Source of the DNA: Thermoplasmata archaeon
GTDB taxonomy: Archaea; Thermoplasmatota; Thermoplasmata; Lutacidiplasmatales; UBA184
DNA: 44,323 bases
Assembly: GCA_027306505.1 (NCBI GenBank)
Contig: DAHUZP010000036.1
Location: forward strand, 1-44,323
Reading direction: 5' to 3'
In this document: piece by piece, positions 1-8,601 of the stretch
Position numbering within the stretch: the first letter of the stretch is position 1
How the letters are laid out: the number at the start of each line of letters is the position of its first letter
Position numbers and translations under genes: made by a program
The notes under the pieces: generated by a model
What the model saw: only the letters and a program-made list of their open reading frames with translations
Told to the model about the DNA's origin: nothing
Databases searched by the model: none

Positions 1-1
1 G

Positions 2-1414
2 GCGAAGGTCGTGGAGGCGCTCGCCCCCGCCGTGGAGGCGGGGCTCCTTCGCCGGGTCGACACTCGCTACCATCTCTCCGACCCTGCGGGGAAGCTCGAG
101 GTGGAGGCCGCGCTCGACCGTGAGGAGCGCCGGGAAGTGCATGCCTCGGTCGCCAAGGGACTCCTGGAGTCCTCCCCCAAGCTCGAGGGCAAGCGGATCT
201 TCCGGCTGGCTGAGCACTGGAGCGAAGCGGGCATCCCGGAGCGGGCGGTCCCTGCGATCTTGGCCTCAGGGATCGAAGCTTCCAGGCGCGGCGCGCACGA
301 GGAAGCGGAGCTCGAGCAGCGACGGGCCCTCACCCTCGCCCAGCGGATCCCCGGGGAGGAGGGACGTGAGCTCGAGGAACGGGCGCTGACCGAGATGGCG
401 GTCTCCCAGGAGATGCAGGGAAGGACCCAGGGCGCTCTCGACAGCTACGAACGGGCGATGCGAACGGCCCGGTCCCGAAAGCTCGGGGTGGAACGCTGGG
501 GCCCATACCTCTACAAGTATGCGCGGCTCGCGATGGCCGTCGCTCAGGGGGGAGAAGGGTTGGAGCAGCGCCTGAGGGAGGCGCTCACCGAGGCCCAACG
601 CGCGGACCTGCCGCGGGTCGAGTCGCTCCTCGGAGGGACCCTCGCCTTCCGAGCGCTCTATCACGGCCAACGAGAGGAGGCTCAGGTGCTCTCGGCGATG
701 GCCCTGGAACGCGCGGAGGAGAGCGGGGACCCGGCGACCTTGGCCCGGGCGCTCCGCGTCCGGGCGCTCTCGCTCTTCACCGGGACCGATTCCGCCGGGG
801 AGCTCCAGGAGGTCTCAGCGATCCTCCAGAGGGTCGTAGAGGGGACCCCCGCCGAACGAGTGGGACCGGAGCTAGCCTTCGCTCTGGACGACCTCGCCTC
901 GTTTCATTGCACCGCCCACGACGAGACCCAGGCGCTCGCCTACGGGAGGCGCTCGGTGGAGGTCGCGCGCAAGGTCTGTTCGCGGACCGACCTGCTGCTC
1001 ATGCTGGGGAACCTCTCCGAGCACCAGATCCACGCGAAGGATCTCGAAGGAGCGACCTCCTCACTGCACGAGATCCGTCAGCGCGCGGACCGCTACGGGC
1101 TCGCCGAGGGCCACTCGGTCCGGATGCAGTGGATGCTCGCCGAGGGGCTCCGGCTCGAGCTCCGGGGGGAGCATGCCCAGGCAAGAGAACAGCTCGAGGC
1201 GACGGTCGCCCTGGGCGAGCGCCTGGGGTCCCGGGACATGATGTCGCAGGCCCTGGCCTACCTCGTGGTATACGCGGTGGAACACCAGGAATACGAGGAG
1301 GCCAGGAAGGACCTTCGGCGCATCGCCCGCGAAGGGCTCAAGCGGGCGCTCTTCGCGAACGTACGGGACCTCCTCGACGCGGCGGCGAAGAGGATTCCCG
1401 CCCGCGGGGGATAG
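2..1414 (+). CDS. TPR-repeat protein, 3' part of a larger (probably AAA/STAND-type) regulator
   Basis: The frame is open to the left edge, so the true start lies outside the window; the first in-window GTG (11) is probably internal. The first 60 or so residues resemble the winged-helix-like stretch that follows the NTPase module in STAND or LuxR/adenylate-cyclase-type regulators, where a motif such as RREVHASVAKGLLES precedes the repeats. The rest is helical and Ala/Glu/Arg-rich with repeated TPR-like helix pairs, for example AERAEESGDPATLARALRVR. TPR arrays bind protein partners or signals, usually to gate an upstream NTPase or DNA-binding domain; that upstream part is not visible here. The protein ends in a basic tail. 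The gene on the other strand follows after 45 bases, tail to tail. The TPR call is firm; the regulator class is inference. Confidence 0.72.
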   Translation, partial: AKVVEALAPAVEAGLLRRVDTRYHLSDPAGKLEVEAALDREERREVHASVAKGLLESSPKLEGKRIFRLAEHWSEAGIPERAVPAILASGIEASRRGAHEEAELEQRRALTLAQRIPGEEGRELEERALTEMAVSQEMQGRTQGALDSYERAMRTARSRKLGVERWGPYLYKYARLAMAVAQGGEGLEQRLREALTEAQRADLPRVESLLGGTLAFRALYHGQREEAQVLSAMALERAEESGDPATLARALRVRALSLFTGTDSAGELQEVSAILQRVVEGTPAERVGPELAFALDDLASFHCTAHDETQALAYGRRSVEVARKVCSRTDLLLMLGNLSEHQIHAKDLEGATSSLHEIRQRADRYGLAEGHSVRMQWMLAEGLRLELRGEHAQAREQLEATVALGERLGSRDMMSQALAYLVVYAVEHQEYEEARKDLRRIAREGLKRALFANVRDLLDAAAKRIPARGG

Positions 1415-1459
1415 CGGAGGCCCTCCCCCTCGACGAGGAGCCGATGCTCCCCGGTCACC

Positions 1460-1672
1460 CTAGGCGGTCGCGGGCTTGGGGACCTTGGGCACGTGGTAGA
1501 CCGTGCCGGTCCGGTCCATCCTCGTAGAGAGGCGGGCGACCTCCATCTCCAGGGCCGCGATGAGCGCCTCGGCGTGTGCATGATCGCTGCAGTGACCCTG
1601 GTGGGAGGAGGTGCAGGAATGGTAGGCGCGTCGGAGCTCTTCCAAGGAGACCGTGCCGGGGGCGCTCGACAT
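1460..1672 (-). CDS. Small Cys/His-rich hypothetical protein (70 aa)
   Basis: I do not recognise a family. The ATG at 1672 gives a 70-residue protein with a predicted N-terminal helix and a Cys/His cluster (YHSCTSSHQGHCSDHAHAEA, about residues 17-36) followed by a long amphipathic helix. The C, H and HxH spacing could bind a metal, but that is inference. It lies 67 bases downstream of the aldo/keto reductase on the same strand and may share its transcript. The frame stays open upstream to 1771, but the extra residues are Arg/Pro-rich and look non-coding. Short length keeps confidence moderate. Confidence 0.55.
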   Translation of the reverse strand: MSSAPGTVSLEELRRAYHSCTSSHQGHCSDHAHAEALIAALEMEVARLSTRMDRTGTVYHVPKVPKPATA

Positions 1673-1739
1673 GCACCCTCGGACGCGAGGGAGGATTTCA
1701 AGGCGACGCACGGGCCCCCTCGCGGGGTCCCCGGTCCGC

Positions 1740-2549
1740 TCAGGAGCGGAAGATCTTGGCGATCGCCTCACGCTCGTCGGGATCGAACCAGGGAGGCTCT
1801 CCGGCCTTCGCGTTCTCCGTCGGCCGACCCGGTCTCTCCGTCGCGGGAAGGATCACGTCCACCCGAGGGTCCGAGAGGACCCACTTCTCAAGCACCTGGG
1901 CCCAGGTGTTGACCCCCTTGGGGCGTAGCTTCTCCATGAGATCGTGAGGTGGACTTGTGCGGAGCAGCTCCCCGGTCCCGAGGGGCTGCATGACGAGAAC
2001 CCCGAGCCCGAGCTCCTCAGCGAGCGGGAGGACCTCGCGCTCAACGGTACGTTCCTTCGCATTGTAGGGGACCTGGACCGCATCGATCTTCCCGCTTCGC
2101 ATGAGGGTCATGAGCTTCGGGAAGGCCTCCGCGCGGTACTGCGTCGCCCCCACCCAGGAGACCTGCCCGGTGGAGCGAAGCTCCAGGAGCCGAGGGAGCA
2201 CCTCCTCCGTCCGGGACAGGTTATGGACCTGGTAGAGGTCGATGTGCCCTCCGTAGAACCCCAGGGCCGCACGGACCTGGGTGTCGAGCTCCCCGGGGGC
2301 CCTCGCCCACACCTTGGTCGCGACGAAGGCTTGCTTACGGTGGGCCCGCACGCCGTCCCCGAGGACGCGCTCCGCCTCGCCGTACATGGGGGAGGAGTCG
2401 AAGACCCGGGTGCCTGCCCTGAGGGCCTCCTCCACGAGCCGGTGACGCGCCGCCTCCTCGCTCTTGCCCTTCACATCGAAGGTCTTCCACGTCCCCATGC
2501 CCACGACGCCGAGGGGAGGACCGCGTTGGCCGAGCGTCCGACGCTCCAT
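1740..2549 (-). CDS. Aldo/keto reductase
   Basis: A 269-residue TIM-barrel NAD(P)H-dependent oxidoreductase of the aldo/keto reductase superfamily, which reduces aldehydes and ketones in the cytosol; the substrate cannot be told. The catalytic tetrad is visible: Asp51 in RVFDSS, Tyr56 in PMYGEAE, Lys79 in VATKVW and His109 in YQVHN. The later VGATQYR and VQVPYN strands follow the usual barrel order. Length is slightly short for the family (about 280-330). The start is the ATG at 2549, since a 10-bp repeat tract begins 31 bases upstream. A small Cys/His protein follows on the same strand. Confidence 0.9.
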   Translation of the reverse strand: MERRTLGQRGPPLGVVGMGTWKTFDVKGKSEEAARHRLVEEALRAGTRVFDSSPMYGEAERVLGDGVRAHRKQAFVATKVWARAPGELDTQVRAALGFYGGHIDLYQVHNLSRTEEVLPRLLELRSTGQVSWVGATQYRAEAFPKLMTLMRSGKIDAVQVPYNAKERTVEREVLPLAEELGLGVLVMQPLGTGELLRTSPPHDLMEKLRPKGVNTWAQVLEKWVLSDPRVDVILPATERPGRPTENAKAGEPPWFDPDEREAIAKIFRS

Positions 2550-2580
2550 GCCCCCCTCGAGGGGCTGCCGTTCAAGAAGG

Positions 2581-2630
2581 TCGCCTAAGGTGGCCTAAGG
2601 TGGCCTAAGGTGGCCTGAGGCGGCCTCAGG
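2581..2630. repeat. Five-unit 10-bp tandem repeat
   Basis: Five consecutive units of tggcctaagg occur in register: the first has tc for tg, the fourth reads tggcctgagg and the fifth cggcctcagg. The last two units form an inverted repeat (cctgagg at 2614-2620 and cctcagg at 2624-2630, loop cgg) that could fold as a hairpin. The tract lies upstream of the aldo/keto reductase start (2549) and reaches into the last codons of the neighbouring surface-protein gene. It could be an operator, a terminator hairpin or a slippage product. Confidence 0.8.
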
Positions 2631-5600
2631 TGGGTGGTGGGCCGCCGCCTCCCCCAGGCTCCGATGGGGCCCAAGTGGGGGAGGACGGGGCAGCCCCCTC
2701 AGGCAAGGGGGAGTTGTAGGGAAGGTCGTACGCGACGCTCCCTGGTCCAGGGGGAGCGCCACGCCAACCCCTGCGGTAGACCCAAACGAAGAGGATCGCG
2801 GCCGCCGCGACGACCGCTAGGACGACCACGAGCAGGAGCAGGTCCACGCCCATGACGCGCAGCCCTCCTCCGGTCGAGCCGGAGTTGGTCCCGGTCGGCT
2901 GGACCTGGACCACGAGGGAGGTCGTCGCCGTGTTCCCGTCGGAGTCCGTCACAGTGACGTTCACCGTGTACGTTCCCTGGGCGCCGAAGGTCGCTGAGGA
3001 CGTGGGGACCGTCGTCTGGGTGTAGACCCCGTTGCCGAACGACCACCGAAAGCCGACATAGTCGTAGCTTCCGCCGTGGGGGGAAGCGGTGAAGGCGACC
3101 GAGGAACCGCCCGAGACAGGAGAGACGGGGTTGGAGGTCAGAGCGACGGTGAGCGCCCGGAGGACCTCAATCTGGACCGGCGATGAGGCCGCGGTGGCCC
3201 CGCTCGAGTCGGTCAGCTGGACGGTCGCGTTGTAGAAGCCGGGAGCCGCGTACACGTGGGTGATCGTGCTCGAGGGCCCGCCCGACGAGGCCGTGGTGCC
3301 GTCACCAAAGGTGAACGTGAAGGAGGTGTAGCTCGCGGTCCCCCCCGCGGGGTGGACTTGATAGGTCACGTTCAAGGGCCCGGGACCGAGGGTGGGGGCC
3401 CCCGAGAGGGACACCGTGAGCGGCAGGGGGTTCGTCACCGTCACGGTCCCGCTCCACTGAGCGCCCTGCATGGGCGAGGAGGAGTCGTTGACCCAGGCGT
3501 GCAAGGTGTAGACCCCTGGGCTGGCGTAGGTGTGGGTCGGGCTCGCGAGGACGCTGGTACCGCCATCGCCGAAGCGGACCGCGTAGGCATAGGGCGCGCT
3601 ACCCCCGGAGGCGTTCAGCAGCAGCTGGACCGTGAGGGGCGCCGGGCCTTGCTTCGGGGTGACCGAACCCGAGACCGCGAAGGGTCCGGGCCTGACGGAG
3701 ATGGCAACGTTCGAGCTCGCGGCGTGTCCGGCAGAATCGTTCACCCAAAGCCACGCGGTGTAGGACCCGACGCTCGCGTAGGTGTGGGTGGGGTCCCTCA
3801 GCACGGAGGAGCCGCCGTCCCCGAACCTCCAGGCGAAGGAGTAGGGAGGGGTCCCGCCGGTCGCGGTCCCGTTGAACGTGACCCCAAGGGGAGGCGCCCC
3901 GGTCACGGGGGTCGCGCTGGCGGTGGCCAGGAGGCCGGTCGATCCTAGCATGATCGTGATGGCCGTCGTCGTCCCGCGGGTCACGGTAGCGCTCGCGGAC
4001 CCGCTCCCCCACGTCGGGTCCGATGCGGTCACGGGGTAGGTGGCCGGTCCGAGGGCGAAGTAGGTCACGTTCCCCGCGGCACTGGTCCGTGAAGGGAGGC
4101 TGCCCACGTCCACGAGCGCGTTAGCGATCGCCCCTCCGGAGGGGTTCACCACATCCACGGTCAGGTTCCCGTCCGCGGCGTTGAGGAGCGGGACCTGCGC
4201 GAAGTAGGTCGAGAGGATCGTCTGGCTGCGGTTGTCGCCCCAGATGGCCCCGGCCGTCCCCCATGGGGTGATCGCCGACCAGATGTAGTCGCCCGGCCAG
4301 AAGCTCGCCCCGTACCCCACTGTCGAGGTGGAGAGCTGGCGGACGGGGCCCCAGGTGAGCCCATTGTCCGGGCTGTCGGTCTCGTAGACGACCCAGTAGT
4401 AGCTCCCAGGGTTGGTGCGGGTGTCGAGCCAGACGGCCTCCAGCTCCCCTGTGGTAGGGTCCGCCCCGATGGTGGGGGTGAGGAAGCTCGTCCCGCCGGG
4501 GACCGTGCCCGAGAGGAGGGTGGGGGCGCTCCAGGTCTGTCCGAGGTCGGAGCTCTGCACGAACTCGAGCCCGCTCGCGTCCACGTAGTCGAGGTCGATC
4601 GTGGCCCCCTGACCCCATGTCGCGTACCAGGAGATCCCGGTGGAGGCGCTGCATCCCGCGGGGCTCGTCCCCGGGGTCCAGGTCGCGCCGGTGTTCCGGG
4701 AGACCGTGACGAAGCAACCGCCGGCCCCTGAGCTCGTACCCGCGTCCGCCACCGCCCAGAGCGAGTTGTTGTAGGCGAAGGCGTTCATCGGGATACCGTT
4801 CGCCCCCTGGTTGTAGATGATGCGTGGGGCGCCGAGGTGGGTCCCGCCCCAGAGCGTGTTGAGCCAGACGTTCCCGTTCCCGTCGTCCACCACGTGGAAC
4901 TCGGTGCCGTTAGGGGTCGAGCCGAGCCAGTCCCGGTCCAGGAACTGCCCGGTGCCGGCGACCGCGCACGGGATGTCCCGCATCGGCTCGCTCGCGTGCG
5001 TGCCGTTGTCCCAGAGCGCGACCAGGTAGTCGTCCGAAGTGAAGCCCCCGCCGCAGGTGGTCCCGGGGTAGACCCCGAAACCCCAGTACATCGTGCCGTT
5101 GGGGGAGTCGGCGGAGCTCGTCACATCGTACTCGAACTGCGAGCCGGGGACCTGGTCGATGACGTTCGTTCCGAAGGTCTGCCCGTCGTCGTTGGAGATT
5201 GCGTACCCCGCAGGGCCCACAGGGTTCTGGAGCACGCCCTGCTCCTCCCAGTTGGCGAAGAGGACCCCGTAGCGGTTCACGGCGAAGGTCGGCTCACCGG
5301 CCGGCTCGGGCTCGACATTCGAGACCTTGATGTTGGGAGGGGGAACGCCGTAGGGGGAGGCGGCGAGCGGGCGGCCCGCGAAGGGCGACGCGACAGAAGA
5401 CGTGCCGTGATGCGCCTCGAGGGCCTGGAGGGCCTCCCGGGGAAAGGCCGCAGAACCCGTCGTATGGACGAGCGCACCGGAGAGTGGGATCACCATGAGG
5501 AGCGCGAGGAGGAGGGCGAAGAGGAGTACGAGGAGGGGGGGGCGCAAGAGTGTCCCAGGGGCGTGATTGGAGGGGGCCATCTTCGGGCTCCGGGAACCGG

Positions 5601-5649
5601 GCTGGCGTCGTGGACCTGAGGGCCTCAGGGAGGGGGAGAGCCGCGTCAT
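2626..5649 (-). CDS. Large cell-surface protein: propeller-like domain, carboxypeptidase-regulatory-like domain, PKD repeats, C-terminal membrane anchor
   Basis: About 1007 residues. A hydrophobic N-terminal signal (LLVLLFALLLALLMV) is followed by about 370 residues with BNR/sialidase-like features: the Asp-box-like AISNDDGQTFG and SSDLGQTWSAP motifs, and repeated Trp/Gly strands. A short domain (DGNLTVDVVNPSGGAIANA) resembles carboxypeptidase-regulatory-like folds. Then come four PKD-like beta-sandwiches marked by FGDGGSS, FGDGGTS, FGDGTTA and FGNGVYT. A Gly/Ser linker, one membrane helix (LLLLVVVLAVVAAAAILFVW) and a short basic/Pro-rich cytosolic tail end the protein. It is thus displayed outside the cell and anchored at its C terminus, probably for adhesion or glycan binding. 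Enzyme activity is not shown. Alternative start: ATG at 5580, directly before the signal; the frame upstream to 5871 is probably not translated. Confidence 0.82.
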   Translation of the reverse strand: MTRLSPSLRPSGPRRQPGSRSPKMAPSNHAPGTLLRPPLLVLLFALLLALLMVIPLSGALVHTTGSAAFPREALQALEAHHGTSSVASPFAGRPLAASPYGVPPPNIKVSNVEPEPAGEPTFAVNRYGVLFANWEEQGVLQNPVGPAGYAISNDDGQTFGTNVIDQVPGSQFEYDVTSSADSPNGTMYWGFGVYPGTTCGGGFTSDDYLVALWDNGTHASEPMRDIPCAVAGTGQFLDRDWLGSTPNGTEFHVVDDGNGNVWLNTLWGGTHLGAPRIIYNQGANGIPMNAFAYNNSLWAVADAGTSSGAGGCFVTVSRNTGATWTPGTSPAGCSASTGISWYATWGQGATIDLDYVDASGLEFVQSSDLGQTWSAPTLLSGTVPGGTSFLTPTIGADPTTGELEAVWLDTRTNPGSYYWVVYETDSPDNGLTWGPVRQLSTSTVGYGASFWPGDYIWSAITPWGTAGAIWGDNRSQTILSTYFAQVPLLNAADGNLTVDVVNPSGGAIANALVDVGSLPSRTSAAGNVTYFALGPATYPVTASDPTWGSGSASATVTRGTTTAITIMLGSTGLLATASATPVTGAPPLGVTFNGTATGGTPPYSFAWRFGDGGSSVLRDPTHTYASVGSYTAWLWVNDSAGHAASSNVAISVRPGPFAVSGSVTPKQGPAPLTVQLLLNASGGSAPYAYAVRFGDGGTSVLASPTHTYASPGVYTLHAWVNDSSSPMQGAQWSGTVTVTNPLPLTVSLSGAPTLGPGPLNVTYQVHPAGGTASYTSFTFTFGDGTTASSGGPSSTITHVYAAPGFYNATVQLTDSSGATAASSPVQIEVLRALTVALTSNPVSPVSGGSSVAFTASPHGGSYDYVGFRWSFGNGVYTQTTVPTSSATFGAQGTYTVNVTVTDSDGNTATTSLVVQVQPTGTNSGSTGGGLRVMGVDLLLLVVVLAVVAAAAILFVWVYRRGWRGAPPGPGSVAYDLPYNSPLPEGAAPSSPTWAPSEPGGGGGPPPT

Positions 5650-5858
5650 GCCTTGACCAGACGCGGCACCTCCGCCACGGCTATTTCCACCTATGGGGGG
5701 GACGAACGGCAGCCCCCAAGCCCACCCGGTCACCTGGCCGCTCGGTCCACCCTGGTTCTCCTCGATCAAGAGGGCGAGCCGAGGCGCGGGAGGGGGAGCG
5801 TCCCCGACCCGCGGGTCGATGGCTCCACCTTTTCTGGGTTCCGGGCCCTTCTGTCGGC

Positions 5859-6230
5859 ATGAGCATCGCAATCGAGGAGCTTCCGAAGGTGATCATCCTC
5901 GAACCGGGCCGAGGGGTCCGGATGGAGGTCAAGATGTCGACCACCTCCTGTGAGATCGAGATGGGGCTCGACAAGGAGAAGCCCGGTCGCAGCGTGGTCC
6001 TCATGATCGGACAACACGACGGGGAGGTCCTCCAGCGCGTGCGCGTCTCCGGGAAGGCCAAGGTCCTCTTCGACCCCGAAGAACCGGGCGAGTACGATTT
6101 CCTGCTCACTAATCCCACGAACGAGGTCGTGGTGGTCCACTGGGACGTCCGGGCCCTCTCCCAACCGAAGGCCCCCTCGCCACCGGGCCCACGGCGGAGA
6201 AGGCCAGAGTACGACCCCGCCTTTCGTTGA
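5859..6230 (+). CDS. Small beta-sandwich protein, GOLD-like
   Basis: A 123-residue protein from the ATG at 5859. It has no signal peptide and no membrane helix. Alternating hydrophobic strands (RGVRMEVKMSTTSCEIEMGL, SVVLMIGQ, VLQRVRVSGKAKVLF) end in FDPEEPGEYDFLLTN, then VVVVHWDVRAL. This last pattern resembles the closing strands of GOLD domains of eukaryotic p24 proteins and similar small archaeal proteins; the match is by eye only. The tail is Pro/Arg-rich. It stands alone, head to head with the surface-protein gene, with about 210 bases between the starts that could hold both promoters. The gene is likely real; the fold is inference and the function unknown. Confidence 0.65.
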   Translation: MSIAIEELPKVIILEPGRGVRMEVKMSTTSCEIEMGLDKEKPGRSVVLMIGQHDGEVLQRVRVSGKAKVLFDPEEPGEYDFLLTNPTNEVVVVHWDVRALSQPKAPSPPGPRRRRPEYDPAFR

Positions 6231-6273
6231 GGGATGGGGGCGACCCCTTTCCCCTCACGTCAAGACGGTCCCT

Positions 6274-6900
6274 CTAGCGGTCGACGCCCACCGCCTTGAG
6301 AACGTCACCTCGGGTGATGATCCCCACCAGGTGAGGCCCGTCCATCACGGGCAGGCGCTGGACGTGCTTGACGAGCATCCAGCGTAGCGCACCATCCAGG
6401 GAAGTGTCGACCGTCGTGACCACGGGGGGCGAGGTCATCACGTCCCGGACCCGCATGCGTTCGAGGACGCCCTTCCAGCGAGCGCGCCGCTCCGTACGGC
6501 CACGGGACGGCGATTCCAAGACATGGTCCAGCACCTCTGAGGCGACCGAGAGGCCCCCATTCTCGGCAAGCGCCCGAAGGATGTCCTTCTCACTGAGGAC
6601 CCCCACGAGGTGCATGCCTTCGACCACAGGTACCCCGGAGTACCCATGGAAGCGAAGGAGCGCCGCGACCGCGGAGAGCCGTGCGCCGGGACCGGTGGTG
6701 ACGAGACAGGTGTGCATGTACTCCTCGACGATGGGGGTACGGTGGAGCTCCACTTCCCGAGGGGCGTGGAGGTCGCCCGTCGTGGGAAGGGCTCCGCGCG
6801 GCTGACCGGTCCCGAAGGACAACGTGGGAGGCACCCGTGGCGGGCGTGAACTAGGGACCGGGATCGGCACCGCCTCGGTCGTCGGCGACGGGTCGCTCAT
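6274..6900 (-). CDS. Two-CBS-domain protein
   Basis: A 208-residue cytosolic protein with a Pro-rich N-terminal 50 residues and two CBS modules, about 58-113 (GVPVVEGMHLVGVLSEKDIL) and 150-205 (RLPVMDGPHLVGIITRGDVL). CBS pairs (Bateman modules) bind adenine nucleotides and regulate partners. No catalytic domain is attached, so the ligand and partner are unknown. The ATG at 6900 is preferred because the longer frame runs into the cyclophilin gene, and a TATA-like gaatattc (6936-6943) lies 36 bases upstream. It is divergent from the cyclophilin gene. Confidence 0.88.
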   Translation of the reverse strand: MSDPSPTTEAVPIPVPSSRPPRVPPTLSFGTGQPRGALPTTGDLHAPREVELHRTPIVEEYMHTCLVTTGPGARLSAVAALLRFHGYSGVPVVEGMHLVGVLSEKDILRALAENGGLSVASEVLDHVLESPSRGRTERRARWKGVLERMRVRDVMTSPPVVTTVDTSLDGALRWMLVKHVQRLPVMDGPHLVGIITRGDVLKAVGVDR

Positions 6901-6935
6901 CCTCCCTTCCTCCGAAATGCGAAGGCCCTCGAAGC

Positions 6936-6943
6936 GAATATTC
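6936..6943 (-). promoter_or_regulatory. TATA-like box for the CBS protein gene
   Basis: Palindromic gaatattc stands out in GC-rich sequence, 36-43 bases upstream of the ATG at 6900. This suits an archaeal TATA box with a short leader. Confidence 0.5.
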
Positions 6944-7044
6944 CCGGGGTGGAGCGCGATTGACAGGGCGCGGGGACCCTCGTCGGGACCCTCCTGCAGG
7001 TTTATGGCGGATACGGCGTGGGAGACCGTACGGAGTGGAACGAC

Positions 7045-7512
7045 ATGGCGAACCCGCACGTGACGATCGAGACGAACCTGGGGACGATCGAGGCCGAGCT
7101 CTTCATGGACCGCGCTCCCATCACCGCGGGCAACTTCCGCACGCTCGTGCAGAAGGGGTTCTACAACGGTCTGATCTTCCATCGCGTCATCGACGGGTTC
7201 ATGATCCAGGGCGGCTGCCCCCAAGGGACCGGCCACGGCGGCCCGGGCTACACCATCAAGGACGAGTTCGGCGCGGGGCTCTCCCACGAGGGACCCGGCA
7301 TCTTCTCGATGGCGAACGCTGGGAAGGACACCGGCGGCAGCCAGTTCTTCATCACCCTCGCCTCGCAGCACCGCTTGGACGGAAAGCATGCGGTCTTCGG
7401 CAAGGTCACGAAGGGGCTCGACGTGGTCCAGAAGATCGGCAAGACACCGGTGGACCGGGACGACCGCCCTCGCACCCCGGTGAAGATGGTCCGGGTCTCG
7501 GTCTCCCCCTAG
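7045..7512 (+). CDS. Cyclophilin-type peptidyl-prolyl cis-trans isomerase
   Basis: A 155-residue single-domain cyclophilin that catalyses prolyl cis-trans isomerisation in the cytosol; no signal peptide is present. Hallmarks: [13 protein letters not shown] (residues 45-57, with the catalytic Arg47), GSQFFITL (98-105) and LDGKHAVFG (111-119), where His replaces the Trp of cyclosporin-sensitive enzymes, as is usual in prokaryotic forms. The start is the ATG at 7045, which matches the usual N terminus ([16 protein letters not shown]). An upstream in-frame GTG at 7018 would add nine residues. A possible TATA element (gtttatgg, about 6997-7004) lies upstream. Confidence 0.95.
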   Translation: MANPHVTIETNLGTIEAELFMDRAPITAGNFRTLVQKGFYNGLIFHRVIDGFMIQGGCPQGTGHGGPGYTIKDEFGAGLSHEGPGIFSMANAGKDTGGSQFFITLASQHRLDGKHAVFGKVTKGLDVVQKIGKTPVDRDDRPRTPVKMVRVSVSP

Positions 7513-7579
7513 GCGCGCCTCGCTCGGTGCGGGCCCCGGGTGCCCTTAGGTCCAGGGCACCACGCCCGCTCCCGGGTCG

Positions 7580-7888
7580 TCAGAGCGCCTTCAGCAGTTG
7601 CCGGACCTTGAGCAGGTCCGCGTCGATCCTGGCCGCGGTCGTCTCTTCGTCCCCCAGCTGCAGGTCCGGACGCTGCTCCCCGATCCACCGGTAGATGGCG
7701 GCCCCGTCCAACCCATCTACCCAGCGGAGCAACGCCCACTTGGAACTCTTCGCGAGCGCTCCGTAGCGGTCGAGCAGTGCCTGGACACGCTCGGAGACCG
7801 AGACCTCCCCTCGCATCCAGGCATCGAACTTCTCCTGGTCCAGCTCACGGACCCAGCCACGGAGGACCCTCTCGCTCCCTCCGGGCAT
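7580..7888 (-). CDS. Small helical hypothetical protein (102 aa)
   Basis: I do not recognise a family. The 102 residues are charged and mostly helical: an N-terminal segment (VRELDQEKFDAWMRGEVSVS), a Trp-rich middle (KSSKWALLRWVDGLDGAAIYRW) and a C-terminal amphipathic helix (TAARIDADLLKVRQLLKAL). There is no Cys, signal or membrane segment. The start is the ATG at 7888. Its neighbours are the cyclophilin gene (convergent) and the peroxiredoxin gene (divergent). It may be a small regulatory or scaffold protein, but nothing in the sequence decides this. Confidence 0.6.
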   Translation of the reverse strand: MPGGSERVLRGWVRELDQEKFDAWMRGEVSVSERVQALLDRYGALAKSSKWALLRWVDGLDGAAIYRWIGEQRPDLQLGDEETTAARIDADLLKVRQLLKAL

Positions 7889-7976
7889 GCCCGAGTCGTG
7901 AGGAGAGCGCGACTTGAGGCTTTGTGCGCTCCCCCTGACCTTGCCGGTACGGTTCGGAAAGGCGTTCGGCTATCGT

Positions 7977-7984
7977 GAAATAAG
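7977..7984 (+). promoter_or_regulatory. TATA-like box for the peroxiredoxin gene
   Basis: The sequence gaaataag ends 20 bases before the ATG at 8004. Such spacing implies a leaderless or nearly leaderless mRNA. Confidence 0.45.
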
Positions 7985-8003
7985 GTAGGGCCTCGACGCC
8001 CCC

Positions 8004-8447
8004 ATGCCCGTGCCAGGAGAGATGGCCCCCGACTTCTCGACCCGCGACAGCGATGGCCACGAGTTCCGCTTGTCCAGCCATCGAGGCCATCAGAAGGTGG
8101 TCCTCTACTTCTTCCCCGCCTGTTTCACCCCCGGCTGCGACCGCGAGGCCGGGAAGTTCCGAGACGAGTTCCCGCAGTTCACCGGGAGCTCGACCCAGGT
8201 GGTCGGGGTCTCCAACGACGAGGTCGAGACCGCGAAGCGCTTCCGGGAGCACTTCCACCTCCCGTTCCCGGTCCTACCCGACCCCGAGGGAAAGATCATC
8301 TCGCTCTACGGGGTGGGAAAGCCCGGGGGCCACGCCCGGCGCGTGACCTTCCTGGTCGGTCTCGAGGGACGTATCGAAGAAGTGGTGGACGCTCGCGATC
8401 CAGAGGCCCACGTCACGCAGACCCTGCAGCGGTCCAAAAGCCCCTAG
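8004..8447 (+). CDS. Peroxiredoxin, Bcp/PrxQ-like, with an unusual cysteine arrangement
   Basis: A 147-residue thioredoxin-fold thiol peroxidase that would reduce H2O2 or organic peroxides in the cytosol. The peroxidatic motif is FTPGCDRE, with Cys45. Typical PrxQ proteins have the resolving Cys five residues later (TPGCTTEAC); here that place is Gly50. The only other Cys in the protein is Cys40, five residues before Cys45 (PACFTPGC). The rest matches the family: VVGVSNDEVETAKRF, LPFPVLPDPEGK and VTFLVGLEGRI. It may act as a 1-Cys enzyme or use Cys40. It is transcribed alone, divergent from the small helical protein gene. Confidence 0.9.
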   Translation: MPVPGEMAPDFSTRDSDGHEFRLSSHRGHQKVVLYFFPACFTPGCDREAGKFRDEFPQFTGSSTQVVGVSNDEVETAKRFREHFHLPFPVLPDPEGKIISLYGVGKPGGHARRVTFLVGLEGRIEEVVDARDPEAHVTQTLQRSKSP

Positions 8448-8601
8448 TCTCGCCCTCCCTCAAGGGGCCGAGCCCCGTCGCGGGGTCATCGGTCGACGTG
8501 TCCACGTCGGCCCGACCCACCCGTCACGTGTGGGAGCGCCTGGCCGCTCCCGCCCGTCCAGGTCGGAGCGTGGCCTCGCACATGGCGAAACTTCGAGGTA
8601 C

